In this document: in pieces, positions 22,278 to 32,451 of the stretch
Layout of the letters: every line of letters starts with the position of its first letter
Position numbering within the stretch: position 1 is the stretch's first letter
DNA from: Silene conica
Lineage: Eukaryota; Streptophyta; Magnoliopsida; Caryophyllales; Caryophyllaceae
DNA length: 64,000 nucleotides
Assembly (NCBI GenBank): GCA_029255685.2
Contig: CM055315.2
Span: 34,193,729 to 34,257,728, forward strand
Direction of reading: 5' to 3'
The notes under the pieces: model-generated
The model's database searches: none
What the model was told of the DNA's origin: nothing
What the model saw: only the letters and a program-made list of their open reading frames with translations
Program-made: the position numbers and the translations under genes

Positions 22278-23267
22278 CTAGCTTGACAAAGGGGTACGGT
22301 AACCTCCACTCCCCGAAGTGTTCATGCGGGACCCACTGTACCCCGAAGTTGGGGTACGGTGACCCCCAGATTGGTATCCGCTCGAAGATCGACATACAGC
22401 CTGCTTATGTCCCGTCTTTCCACATCCATAATACACAATCCCCACAGAACTGGTCCCCGAATTCCCACTTCTATAGTTTCCTCCACTCTGGTTCCGGGTA
22501 CCAGCCGAGGCACTGTTGTTAAAATATCCGTTGTACTTGTTAGAATTCTGCTTTTTCGACCCTGAATTGTCACTCAAGGTCTCAACCTTCCTCTTATCAC
22601 TCCTTGTCTTCTTTTCCTCCTTGATCATTTCAGCCAGTCTCTCAGCTGCCCCAGCCCGCAAATAGATGTCACGGATTGTGGTGGCTGGTGCAGCAATGAG
22701 CCTCTTCTTGACAGCAATGGTGAGTCCCCTCTCAAACTTCATGGCAAGCATTGGCTCATCCATCCCCATCTCTCCCACATGGCCCAACAGCTGAAGAAAT
22801 TTCCTGTAGTACACCTCCACCGTCATCTCATCAGTCATTCTGAATAGCTCAAATTCCTCTCTCAGTTTGCTCTTTTGAAATTCAGGTAGGAAAACTTCGA
22901 ACAAGATTCTCTTGAATGCGACCCACTCCACATGATTGATTCCATCCTCGACAGCAGCTTCCCGAATCTCTCCCTTGTTTCCAGTCCACCAGTCGCCAGC
23001 CATACACCTCAAGTAGTGAGCAGCTTGGTCCACTCTCAGCTCTTCTGGACAGTCTATCAGCTCGAACAGATTGCTAAACTCCCGACACCATTCACAAAGG
23101 AGGTGAGGTTCCCCTTCCCCGGTGAAGTGTGTGGGGTTATGCCTTGCGATTATGGTACTCATTTTAGCAGAATCTAAGCGTCTGGCCTTTAAGGCCTCAT
23201 TCTCAGCTAACAGTAGATCCAGCTCCTCTTGGGTGATGTTAGCGGCATTGTACCTTCTTGGAGGCAT
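22278..23267 (-). CDS. Gypsy gag (ends at a TAG that separates it from protease)
   Basis: This 329-codon frame starts MPPRRYNAANITQEELDLLL, with the gag core around residues 80-180 (WWTGNKGEIR, WVAFKRILFEVFLPEF). A zinc knuckle at about residues 277-291 reads YYGCGKTGHKQAVC. The first zinc-binding Cys is missing: a Tyr stands where CxxC is expected. The TAG at the end lies inside what should be one continuous gag-protease frame. Gag builds the particle that carries the RNA; the lost Cys probably weakens RNA binding. Confidence 0.88.
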   Translation of the reverse strand: MPPRRYNAANITQEELDLLLAENEALKARRLDSAKMSTIIARHNPTHFTGEGEPHLLCEWCREFSNLFELIDCPEELRVDQAAHYLRCMAGDWWTGNKGEIREAAVEDGINHVEWVAFKRILFEVFLPEFQKSKLREEFELFRMTDEMTVEVYYRKFLQLLGHVGEMGMDEPMLAMKFERGLTIAVKKRLIAAPATTIRDIYLRAGAAERLAEMIKEEKKTRSDKRKVETLSDNSGSKKQNSNKYNGYFNNSASAGTRNQSGGNYRSGNSGTSSVGIVYYGCGKTGHKQAVCRSSSGYQSGGHRTPTSGYSGSRMNTSGSGGYRTPLSS

Positions 23268-23800
23268 TCTAAAACATATAAGAAAAGATGAGTCCCGATT
23301 TTTTAAGTATGGGTCCTCATTTATATTAAGGTTATGAACTTATACCTCAGCCCACATAAGCAACTGGGGTCTAAATTGATAGTATTTTCCTACACATGGC
23401 TCAGGGATCACTCAACCGCATATCATTAGGCATGCACAACTATTAATATAACACTGATCATGGTATGTATGCACATCATTATATATACCCTTGTAAACAA
23501 CCACATAGTTCTGATATTCTTACTTCTCGATACATGCATGCCCTTCATTTATACATAGAAAGGTTCTTACAACCTCTATCACACTCTTACCATAAACTCC
23601 ACCACTTCCTATTCTACCCTTTTCGCTCGTATTCACTCAAGGTATCCGGGTAAAACTGAGAGGGCCTATGAATCGGTGTGAGGGGGCCCAGACTCATACT
23701 TCCCCTTTAGTGTGCTCCTAACAGTTCTATCCCGGGGTTCATTTTATTTAGACTCTTCCTATATTCATTGGGTTCATTAGGTTAGGCCTGAGGATCGTTC
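23268..23800 (-). other. Gypsy leader between primer-binding site and gag
   Basis: About 530 bp lies upstream of gag. Its half near the primer-binding site (23640-23800) resembles the LARD at 5400-5544. No coding motif is present. Confidence 0.75.
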
Positions 23801-23812
23801 GCTCTGATACCA
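23801..23812 (-). promoter_or_regulatory. Gypsy primer-binding site (initiator Met tRNA)
   Basis: TGGTATCAGAGC on the minus strand, with the same CTT spacer (plus strand) and the same downstream GAACGATCC as the LARD. Confidence 0.92.
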
Positions 23813-23815
23813 CTT

Positions 23816-26110
23816 TGTAACACCCCTATTTATTCAGAGGCCTGAACTAGGACTCCCCAAATAATTAAGGATGTTACCATCTCGGTTACCCGAGGTAGTA
23901 GTTAACAAAGGAAGAAACACAGTACTTTATTAAGTAATTAAAGTTAAAAATATGTCTCATAAAGTTTACAATTGTTTATGAAATCAAAACTTGAAGTTCA
24001 ACATGTCGGAAGCTATAAAAAAAACTGGGCTATAACTAGACTGGTCTGGTCCATTTCCTCTCCACCCTTCCAGTATGCACATGTCTAAACCTGTCATTCT
24101 GCTCCCCAATAAATTGGATCAACGCAGACACAATCAAACAAAATAGAAGGGTCAACACGAGGTTGAGTAGGTAATATAATCACAACATGAATAAACACAA
24201 TCAATACTTCCTCCACTTCCTCCACAACCACCCCATCTCCACATATCACATCTCCACACACCACATCTCCACACACCACACCACCTATGGCCATATCACA
24301 AGTCCCTTATCACAAGACCCATATCACAAGACCCTTTATCACAAGACCCGTCCTCCACAATATTCAGTTCTCATTCAATCATGTTATATCATACAATGAA
24401 TATATACAATGTACTCATGTCAGATCACAATTACAACACAGATATTCCCCTACCTCAAAAGTCGGATGAAGTCGTCAGATGCACCTATGCTAAAAATGTT
24501 CCACTCGGAAATCGTTACCTAAACGTGTAATGCGCATGATTAAAACGACTCCCTAATTTACGTGATACAAGTACGATTGCTAAAAAATAGAAACTTTCCT
24601 AAAATAGACATCTCCCGAAATAGTAACTTCTATAAAGGGTAACATTCCAAAAATAGACACTTCGGTTTGAAATTCAAATTATTTAAAAATATGCATTAAC
24701 CATATCTTACAATAAATACCAAATCATTTCCTTAATTACAATAATATTAATACTACTAATAATAATATTACCATAATTAATTAAATGTATATGCATAGAA
24801 TATAATAAAAATAAATAATAAAATAAAATGAAATAAAATGAAGAAAATAAAATAAACAACCAGCCCTACACTCAACCCGCGGCTCCCTCGTGAACAACCC
24901 CTTACAACACCACCGAGACACGCCCAGCCACCACCGGCAGCCACCGACACCAACACCCCGACTGCCTTCTATCACCACAACCACCAGCCACCTGACCGAC
25001 AGCCGCCGGTGAGTTGAACCAGGGCCTAGATAAGGCCTGGTTCCTCACCTACGACCCTGACCACACGACTTTAACCCTCACAACGACGCAAACCCTGCCA
25101 CCACTACCACCAACCGTGACCACCAAGACCACTCCTGGACTCCAGACTCTAGACACGGTGGTAGCATCGCACTGACCTCCCCCGAGTCCTCAATGCTACC
25201 ACCCCCAAACACCCCTGTACACGCCTGAACAAAACGACACTGGACTAAGACAAACACCACCTCACGACCACCCTTGTCAAACCGTCCTGTAACACTAAGA
25301 CCCGACACCACCGAACCTTGAGACTACCACCACGAGAACCCCCTTTCAACCACCAGTCTCAAGACCCAAAGACCCATAACAAAAACTATACGAACAGATC
25401 TAAAACCGATTCTAAAAACACATCAGAACAACCACCTGCTGAGACCGTAACACTCCCCTTCCCTGACACCATATTTGACACCTTCGAACGTGTGCTAAAA
25501 CAACCAACGACACAACAACTATGAACAACATATAATCACTATATATCATAGTATAAATGTACGTAAAAATAACAAGAAGAAGACGTGTATGCATTCCCCT
25601 AAACGGATGACGAATTTCGTGCTTAAACTGCAATTAAAGAGAATGTGGCGACCATACCAGATCCTTGACCACTTCGAGACACCCTAGGACCACCTTCTAC
25701 CACCGTGAGCAGGTTGTTTCTCTTCTCCAATATGTCGGCTAGGGTTTTGTGAAGTCGGGGTTGTGTTTGCTTAGGGTTTAGTGCACGGAATTCTATGTTA
25801 TATAAGGCGGCTGACACAAGGGTTGTTCCTTGTTTTGAATTTCCGTGTGGGCTTGGCCTATTGTCACGCCAATCGAAGCCCAGTGCGGGGTAACAACAGG
25901 TCCCAAGTTCGACCCACACTAACACCATGCAACAAACATTGTTACTAGATGCTTAGGTCCCCAACTCGAACCCCACAGCAGTACGAAAACACCCAACAAA
26001 ACGAGTATGCACAAGCTTATAAAACGATTATCTAAAAAGTTAACTCATCGCTCGCTCATAACTAGCCCACGAAACCACAATTTTTAATAATAAAAATTCG
26101 GGTTATTACA
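23816..26110 (-). repeat. Gypsy 5' LTR
   Basis: It is 2295 bp, the same length as the other LTR, starting TGTAACACCCC and ending GGTTATTACA. It is followed by the target duplication ATTTA. Confidence 0.95.
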
Positions 26111-26770
26111 ATTTAAATACCATTACGACTTAACTAAAATAGAAGTTAAGTATGGACAAGAAATAAATGTAAATTAGAATATATATATATATATATATAT
26201 AGACTCGGGATCCGGTGAGAACCACCTTACAATGAGAACCTTGTGAGAACTCTACCTTACGGACTTTTTTAAAAAAAATTAATAACATAATTGGATTCGG
26301 CATGGCATTTTATAGCTAGAGAACATATTTCTTGGTCTAGAAAATAAATACGAGTGACGGAAATCAAGGTGAGATACGTTTTAGTTATTTGCATGCACCT
26401 ACTATCTATTTTTTCGTATCTATCATTTTTTCCGCCACTAGTATTTATTTTCTACACCAAGAAATATGTTCTCTGGCCTTAAAATTTCATGCCGAATCCA
26501 ATTATGTCATTATTTTTTAAAAAAATTATATATATATATATATATAAATATAAATATATTATTAAAATTAAATAAATACGAATGAAATGTCATTTTAAGA
26601 AATAATGGTCAAATATAAATGATTATGAAATACGAAATAATCGTAGAAATACGATTTATAAAATAATAACAGTTTACGTAAAATACTTTATAAACATTAT
26701 TCCATTTGAAATACTTGTATAAAACATGGTTTGACTGCTGTTGACCGAGGCTAAAATACGGGGTATTACA
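26111..26770 (-). repeat. LARD 5' LTR, right part
   Basis: It resumes the LARD LTR exactly after the gypsy target duplication and ends GGGGTATTACA. It contains an extra foldback insertion in its TA microsatellite that the other LTR lacks. Confidence 0.9.
26202..26527. mobile_element. Foldback element inserted in a TA microsatellite
   Basis: About 325 bp that are absent from the sister LTR, flanked on both sides by TA repeats. It starts GACTCGGGATCCGGTGAGAACC, and its inner part is a long imperfect inverted repeat of roughly 95 bp per arm (about 26265-26361 against 26430-26527). It has no coding capacity. Placement in TA repeats recalls Micron-type MITEs, but the family is not identified. Confidence 0.65.
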
Positions 26771-28105
26771 ATAAGACAGATCAGGCCTTGATAAATTTAG
26801 ATAAAGGAGTCTGCCTATCAGCCTCCTGTATTGCTCAGGGTCTGCTAGAACTTCTCCAGAATCAGTCGATAGCTGTAACCCTTTCTGCAATGACATTTTA
26901 ACAGGGATACAATCTTCCATATTTAGATCTTTCAAAATATCAAGAATATATTTCCTTTGGTTAATCATGATGCCTGTTGAATTTCTGGAAATTTCCAGAC
27001 CCAAGAAGTATCTCATTGAACCCAAATCTTTGATAGAAAAAGCCTGATCCAAAGTCTGCTTGACTGTAGTAATTGCAGTGACAGATGTGCCAGAAAGTAA
27101 AATATCATCAACATAAACTAAGAGGACAGTGAAGTCAGATGTAGCAGCATCACATTTAATGAAGAGAGAATAGTCTTGCTTTGATTGAACATAGCCCATA
27201 TGTTGTAAAAACTTTGTTAATTCTTTGTTCCATTGTCTTGAGGCTTGTTTGAGCCCATAAAGAAATCTTTTGAGCTTACAAACCATATCCTTTGGAACTT
27301 CATAGCCTTCAGGAACTTTCATATAAACCTCTTCGTCAATAAAACCATGTAGAAAGGCGTTGTTGATATCCAATTGAAATAAAGGCCAATCCTTAATTGC
27401 TGCAATTGCTAGTAGAGTTCTCACTGTTGTTAGCTTTGCAACAGGTGAGAAAGTGTGCTTATAATCTTTGTTTTTAACTTGATTGAATCCCTTAGCAACC
27501 AACCTTGCCTTAAACCTCTCAACTGTGCCATCTGGTTTATACTTTATTTTATACACCCATTTGGAACCAATTGACTTCTTGCCTTGTGGTAACTGAACTA
27601 ACTCCCATGTTTTGTTCTGTTCCAAGGCATATATCTCATTTTGTATAGCTTGTACCCATCTAGGATCTAGCTTAGCTTCTGCATATTTGTATGGCTCATG
27701 TTCTTTCAAAACAGTAGCAATAGAAGATATATAATCTGGTGCAAACTCATGTAATTGAGTAAGCACCTTAGAATGCAAAGCAATAGAATTTGCTGCAGAC
27801 CTGTTTTGGTGAGTAGAATCTGTTGCAGACCCATCTTTGTGGATACAAATTTTTTGATTATAGTGGTAATCACTTAACCAAGTACTTGGTTGTCTTGGTC
27901 TTGTTGATTTTCTGACCTGGACTGCTGGAATAATAATATCAGAAGCAGTGGAAACAGTTATGACTGGAACAACTGATACTAGCTCAATTGTTACTGGTTC
28001 AACTGAAACTGGTGCCAATGATACTGAATCAGTGAGATGCAGGTGAATCAGAAGATTCTGATGAAACAACTTGCTCTTCATGCTAAACAACAGAAGTGGA
28101 AGCAT
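26771..28105 (-). pseudogene. Copia A reverse transcriptase
   Basis: Motifs are WVQAIQNEIYALEQNKTWEL, KWVYKIKYKPDG, RFKARLVAKGFNQ, LDINNAFLHGFIDEEVYM, YGLKQASRQWN and the active site LLVYVDDILLSG, followed by YFLGLEISR. The frame reaches RPDLSY and is then broken by the LARD. Downstream codons read from LARD sequence are artefacts of the insertion. Confidence 0.92.
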
Positions 28106-28132
28106 GATTGAACAAGTTGGTTGTTGTGATAT

Positions 28133-29553
28133 TCATATCTTCCAGTTGCTTAGTTTGAAATAAAATTCCCGCTCCCTGAAAATGACATCTCTACTCACAA
28201 AAACTTTGTGCAACTCTACATCATACAACCTATAACCTTTCTGATTGTGAGGATAGTCAATGAAGATACATTTTCTAGCTCTATTTCCAAACTTGTCAGA
28301 AAAAGTTGGTGGCATGGTAGAGAAACAAACACACCCAAAAACTTTAAGATGAGCAAAAGAAGGTTTATCATTAAAAATCAACTCAAAAGGAGATTTCTAA
28401 CCAAGAACAGATGAGGGCATCAAATTGATCAAATATGTAGCAGTTAAGAGACAATCCCCCCAAAATTTAATAGGTAGATTAGCATGAATTTTAATGGCTC
28501 TTGCAGTCTCAAGAAGATGCCTATGCTTTCTTTCAACCCTTCCATTTTGTTGAGGGGTGCCAACAATGCTAGTTTGATGCACAATTCCTTGAGTTTTAAA
28601 CAAAGTAGAACAATATTGTTGAAGAAATTCAGTACCATTGTCTGATCTTATGACCTTAATTACTTTGGAAAAATGATTAGTATGTGTGTAAAGAAGTCTT
28701 TAAGCAATCCAGGAACTTGGTCTTTGTTTTGGAACAAGATAATCCAAGTATTTCTGGAAAAATCATCCAGAATAGTTAAGAAATACTTAGCTCCAGAAAT
28801 AGATGGAATCCTATAAGGTCCCCATACATCTATATGAACAAGATCAAAAAGGGAAATTGTTCTTTTATGACATACAGGAAAAGGTAATCTGTGATGTTTA
28901 GCAAGAATACAAGTATCACAGGAAAAATCTGCCTTTATTAAGCCCTTTACATCAGGTATATATTTCAGTTTGGATGCTGAAAGATGCCCTAACCTATGAT
29001 GCAGTAAATGTAAAGGATCTCTCTTTACATCGGAACAAGAAGTTAGTTTGCAAACAGACTGAATTTTAGACATAACAGCTTGTTGAACATAAGAAACAAC
29101 ACTATGAACAGGAATAGAAGGCAAAGAATTAGTAAATCTATATAAATCTGCAATTCTCCGTCCTTTAGCAACTTCTTTCTTACTTGAATGGTCCTGAAAA
29201 AAACATCCATGTGAGTTAAAAAGAACAGATACAGAAATACTGTCAATAAGCTTACTTACTGACATTAAATTTTGTTTAAAATATGGTATAAAGAAAATAT
29301 TAAACAATTTAATGTGATTGGCTAAAGTAACAATACCAGTCTTATATACTAATTTTACTGAACCATCAGGCAAACCTACTCTTATAGGAGTTTTAAGATG
29401 AACTATGTCAGTTAAAAGATCCAACTTATATGTCATATGGTCTGAAGCCCCTGTATCAACTATCCAATCATTACTATGGAAGGATTTAGTAACAGAAGAA
29501 ATAGTAGAGAAACAAGAGGAAGAATCAAGTCCTGAAAATTGTGAGGATGACAA
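28133..29553 (-). pseudogene. Copia A protease and integrase, broken in three frames
   Basis: Minus-strand frame 28660-29553 has protease WIVDTGASDHMTY, GAG-pre-integrase HHRLGH ... CDTC, and integrase HIDVWGPYR with LDDFSRNTW. Frame 28397-28603 continues with IVHQTSIVGTPQQNGRVERKHR, which includes the catalytic Glu. Frame 28133-28381 gives the C-terminal FAHLKVFGCVCF part. Frameshifts separate the three. Confidence 0.9.
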
Positions 29554-29580
29554 ACCAGGCTGTTGTTGATCTGAAATTTT

Positions 29581-30758
29581 CTAAAAAACCTGATTAACAG
29601 CAAAAGAAATTATCCCATCAAGAACATCAGAAGAAACAACAGAATTGGAATCATGTTGAGGAGTACTGGTTGAACATCTAGCCATTGCAAAGACACTGTC
29701 ATCAAGAGGAGAATCAAAAGAAACTTCAGCAGCATTAGCAACTCTTTTGGTTGCTCCAAATTGATTATTCTTAGAAACAGAATTGGTTTTTGAAGCAAGA
29801 GTATTATTGGAAAAACTTTTGCCTTTAACTTTGTCAGGATATCCTTTTATAAGAAAGCAATTATCAGGATTATGCCCAAATTTGTTGCAATGTGGGCATT
29901 TATGTAAACCAAAACAGGTCTCACGAGTATGCCCCTTCTTTTCACAGTGATCACAAAATTTAGCACCGGTAACATCATCGGACTTCCCTTTTTTATGATC
30001 ATTGTACTTGTGAGTGGCATAAGCAGTAGCTTCTATCAGAGTAGTAACAGAATCAGTAATCTGTTTCTGGCGCTCAATTTTTTGCAGGAGTCCTAAAACC
30101 TTGTTAATGGACGGTAATGGGTCCATTGACAAGACTTGAGACCTTATTGTATCATATCCACCATTGAGACCCATCAAGAATTGGATCAACTTTGATGTGT
30201 TCTCTCTTTCAACAATCTTTTTGAGCAAAGAACAGCTACATTAAGAAATCTTGCCACAAGTACATAGGGGTAATGGATCCAAACCATCTAATGTTTCTCA
30301 CAAATTCTTCATCTTGCCATAGTAGTCAACTAATGAAGAATATCCTGAGAAACACCCTCTAGCTCTTTCTTAAGCTGATAAACTTCGAGAGCACTGGCCT
30401 GACCATACCTTTCCAGTAACTCAGCCCACAATTCCTTTGCAGAATTGACATATTTGAGACTGTCTTTGATTGAAGAAGACAAAGAATTCAGAATCCATTG
30501 CCTTACCATAAAATCACATCTTATCCACTGTTTGTGTTTCTTATCAGTTGAAACAGGTCTAACAGTGGTTCCATCAACAAATGATTCCTTGTTCTTGGAC
30601 GTCAATGCCATGAAAGCATCTCGTCGCCAGCCCAAGAAATCATGTTCTGTAAAACGACTAGTAACAAGAGCAGCAGTAGGCTGATCATGTTGGGACAAAA
30701 ATAATGGATCTTCAAAGTATTCATATGAAGAATTGGTAGTTGCAGCGACTTCAGGCAT
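29581..30758 (-). pseudogene. Copia A gag with two zinc knuckles
   Basis: The N-terminal frame 30330-30758 starts MPEVAATTNSSYEYFEDPLF and has the gag core FLGWRRDAFMALTSKNK. Three in-frame stops lie between 30229 and 30332. The second frame 29581-30228 contains FLMGLNGGYDTIRSQVL and the Cys/His pairs CDHCEKKGHTRETC and CPHCNKFGHNPDNC. A further stop at 29581-29583 separates it from protease in the same frame. Confidence 0.9.
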
Positions 30759-30838
30759 GATAAAAGAAGAATATTGATTGAAAAGAAAAAATTATATGTG
30801 AGATTGATGCGGAAGCGAAAATAACCAGGAATTTAGAA

Positions 30839-30852
30839 CCCTAATGATACCA
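30839..30852 (-). promoter_or_regulatory. Copia A primer-binding site (partial match)
   Basis: The minus strand reads TGGTATCATTAGGG directly after the LTR end TGTTTAACA. The first eight bases match initiator Met tRNA. Confidence 0.65.
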
Positions 30853-31400
30853 TGTTAAACATAGAAATCAGAGATAGAGTTGTATTAGATTGAGAGAGGA
30901 TGAATATCAGAGAATATTAATTTGTATATTGCAAAAGTAATAATGAATACAATGTTCAGGAGTATTTATAGAAGTGTACAAGTCTTAACTAACTTATAAC
31001 AAACCCATAACTAACTTATACTCCCTCCTATTCCATATTTTCTTCCCTATTTCCTAAAACGGATTATTCATGTTTTCTTCCCCTTTTCTATTTTGGAAAC
31101 TTTTATTCTTATTTTATTCATTTCTCTCTCCTATTACCAAACCCCACAAACTCTTTTTACTCTTATTTTATTACTTTTTTAATGTTTGTGGCCCACAAAT
31201 TCTTATTTAATTCCTAATTATTCATCCCTCTCTCCTATCACCAAACCCAACCCAATTTTTTACACTTATTTTATTCCTTACCTTAATCCGCGTGCCCAAC
31301 CCAAAGGGGAACAAAATATGGAATAGGAGGGAGTATTTAACTAACTTTCTAACTAACTTTATATCTCTAATAAAAGGTTTCTCGAACGAGAGAGTTAGAC
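30853..31400 (-). repeat. Copia A 5' LTR (outer end estimated), carrying a Stowaway MITE
   Basis: It begins TGTTAAACATAG on the plus strand. A minus-strand TATA box (CTATAAATAC) lies near 30962-30970. A Stowaway MITE has entered at 31021. The partner LTR is not in the window, so the outer border is not proven. Confidence 0.6.
31021..31333. mobile_element. Stowaway-type MITE
   Basis: A 313-bp element with terminal inverted repeats starting CTCCCTCCTATTCCATATTT, matched almost perfectly at the other end. TA is duplicated at 31019-31020 and 31334-31335. This matches Tc1/mariner-related Stowaway elements. No coding region. Confidence 0.9.
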
Positions 31401-31420
31401 GCAAACAAATGACATACTTC

Positions 31421-31426
<6 letters not shown>

Positions 31427-31468
<42 letters not shown>
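31427..31468. repeat. TA microsatellite flanked by a 17-bp direct repeat
   Basis: A TA tract of about 42 bp. The 17-mer AGTTAGACGCAAACAAA occurs on both sides (31393-31409 and 31476-31492). Confidence 0.85.
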
Positions 31469-31470
<2 letters not shown>

Positions 31471-31839
31471 ATGATAGTTAGACGCAAACAAAATAAGAAT
31501 AATGACAATTGCGTCTTTCTCATCTTTCAAATATCAAGGAGTTTTATTAGGATATTGGGCCTAGCCCATCTATCATTAGGGTTTATCTAGGGTTGACGAT
31601 GTATTATAAATACATCGTCACCTATCTTTGTAGCACAACCAAATCAATAATAATACAATATTCTGTTGCCTTGCCGGAGGGACTAATTAACTATGGTGCC
31701 CTCCAGCTGTATTTTAGGATAATATCTATTTTATTTTATTTTAAAAAAAAAACTAAAAGGAAAAAAAAGTTCTTTTTTTTCTATTCTTCAATTCGATGAC
31801 AAATCAAAAAAATCTAATTTCTTTAATCAAGGTGGTATG

Positions 31840-32120
31840 GAAAAAAACTGGCGAGTTACGCATGAAAAAAACTGGCGAGTTACGCACTGAAAAAAACTGG
31901 CGAGTTACTCACTTGAAAAAAAATTGGCGAGTTACGCACTTGAAAAAAAACTGGCGAGTCCTACACGCACCAAAAGTTTGTCTAGCGAGTCCTATACGCA
32001 CCAAATTTTGTCTGGCGAGTCCTATACGCACCAAATTTTGTCTGGCGATTCCTATACGCACCAAATTTTGTCTGGCGATTCCTATACGCACCAAATTTTC
32101 TGGCGATTCCTATACGCACC
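31840..32120. repeat. Minisatellite with two alternating unit types
   Basis: Five units of the type GAAAAAAACTGGCGAGTTACGCAC (about 24 bp) are followed by about six units built on TCTGGCGAGTCCTATACGCACCAAATTT (about 30 bp). CTGGCGA is common to both. Several reading frames on both strands stay open because of the repeat; the plus-strand frame 31796-32155 gives repeated ASPIRTKFCL. This is not a CRISPR array: units are adjacent and differ only by point changes. Confidence 0.85.
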
Positions 32121-32256
32121 CTTACCAACCAACTTGTGAAAAGGAAAAAAATTGATAATAATAAATGTCTTGAAGGAAGATCAAGATGAGGAGATGAAGA
32201 CGTTTTTTAATTGATTATGATTTTCTTGTATTTCTTATGTATTTCTTGTATTTCTC

Positions 32257-32303
32257 CAATCGTAAAGTTCGTACAACGTACTGCCTTTACGATTGCGAGA
32301 GGG
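32257..32303 (+). promoter_or_regulatory. TRIM-like element hairpin and putative polypurine tract
   Basis: A perfect 11-bp inverted repeat CAATCGTAAAG/CTTTACGATTG (32257-32267, 32285-32295), with a GTAC-AAC-GTAC inner part, is followed by CGAGAGGG and then the right LTR at 32304. Confidence 0.55.
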
Positions 32304-32451
32304 TATTAGGATATTGGGCCTAGCCCATCTATCATTAGGGTTTATCTAGGGTTGACGATGTATTATAAATACATCGTCACATATCTTTATAGCACAACCA
32401 AATCAATAATAATACAATATTACAATTGCTCTCTATATTCTTAACAAGTTT

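Larger units (their letters stand above)
8305..26110 (-). mobile_element. Ty3-gypsy chromovirus (Tekay/Del-like), disrupted
   Basis: The element has two 2295-bp LTRs beginning TGTAACACCCC and ending GGTTATTACA, and the target duplication ATTTA at 8300-8304 and 26111-26115. Minus-strand order is primer-binding site, gag, protease, reverse transcriptase, RNase H start, then copia B, integrase core and a C-terminal chromodomain-like tail. The gene order and tail place it among chromoviruses; the long LTRs and the integrase tail suggest the Tekay/Del clade (inference). Stops, frameshifts and the loss of late RNase H and integrase N-terminus make this copy defective. Confidence 0.93.
62..26770 (-). 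mobile_element. LARD: large non-autonomous LTR retrotransposon, host of a nested gypsy element
   Basis: Two related LTRs of about 3.1 kb (62-3161 and 5560-8304 joined to 26111-26770) start TG and end CA and flank a 2.4-kb internal region without any gag or pol. The target duplication ATAAG is present at 57-61 and 26771-26775. The primer-binding site matches initiator Met tRNA and a polypurine tract lies beside the other LTR. The second LTR is split by the gypsy element at 8305-26110. Long LTRs plus a non-coding interior define a LARD, which needs proteins supplied in trans. The LTR copies look very similar, so the insertion is not old. Confidence 0.92.
26771..31400 (-). mobile_element. Copia A (oldest layer, 5' part)
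   Basis: A Ty1-copia element on the minus strand with LTR, primer-binding site, gag, protease, integrase and reverse transcriptase. It is interrupted by the LARD at the reverse transcriptase/RNase H border and continues at 1-61. Its own 3' LTR is outside the window, so the outer LTR end (about 31400) is an estimate. Multiple stops mark it as a dead copy. Confidence 0.88.
31545..32446 (+). mobile_element. TRIM-like non-autonomous LTR element with internal minisatellite
   Basis: Direct repeats begin TATTAGGATATTGGGCC at 31545 and 32304. The right copy runs 143 bp to TTAACA at 32446; the left copy matches it over about 118 bp and then diverges. AGTTT stands before the left copy (31540-31544) and after the right copy (32447-32451), fitting a 5-bp target duplication. 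A TATA-like TATAAATA and a short purine run GCGAGAGGG before the right LTR fit a retroelement. No primer-binding site is seen, because the end of the left LTR looks replaced. LTR start TA instead of TG is unusual. Confidence 0.6.

Noticed and set aside
31663..31710. A primer-binding site for the TRIM-like element
   Set aside because: No stretch matches initiator Met tRNA; TGGTGCCCTCC is too different.
31840..32120. Repeat array considered as CRISPR
   Set aside because: Units are adjacent without unique spacers, vary by point changes, and the host is a plant.
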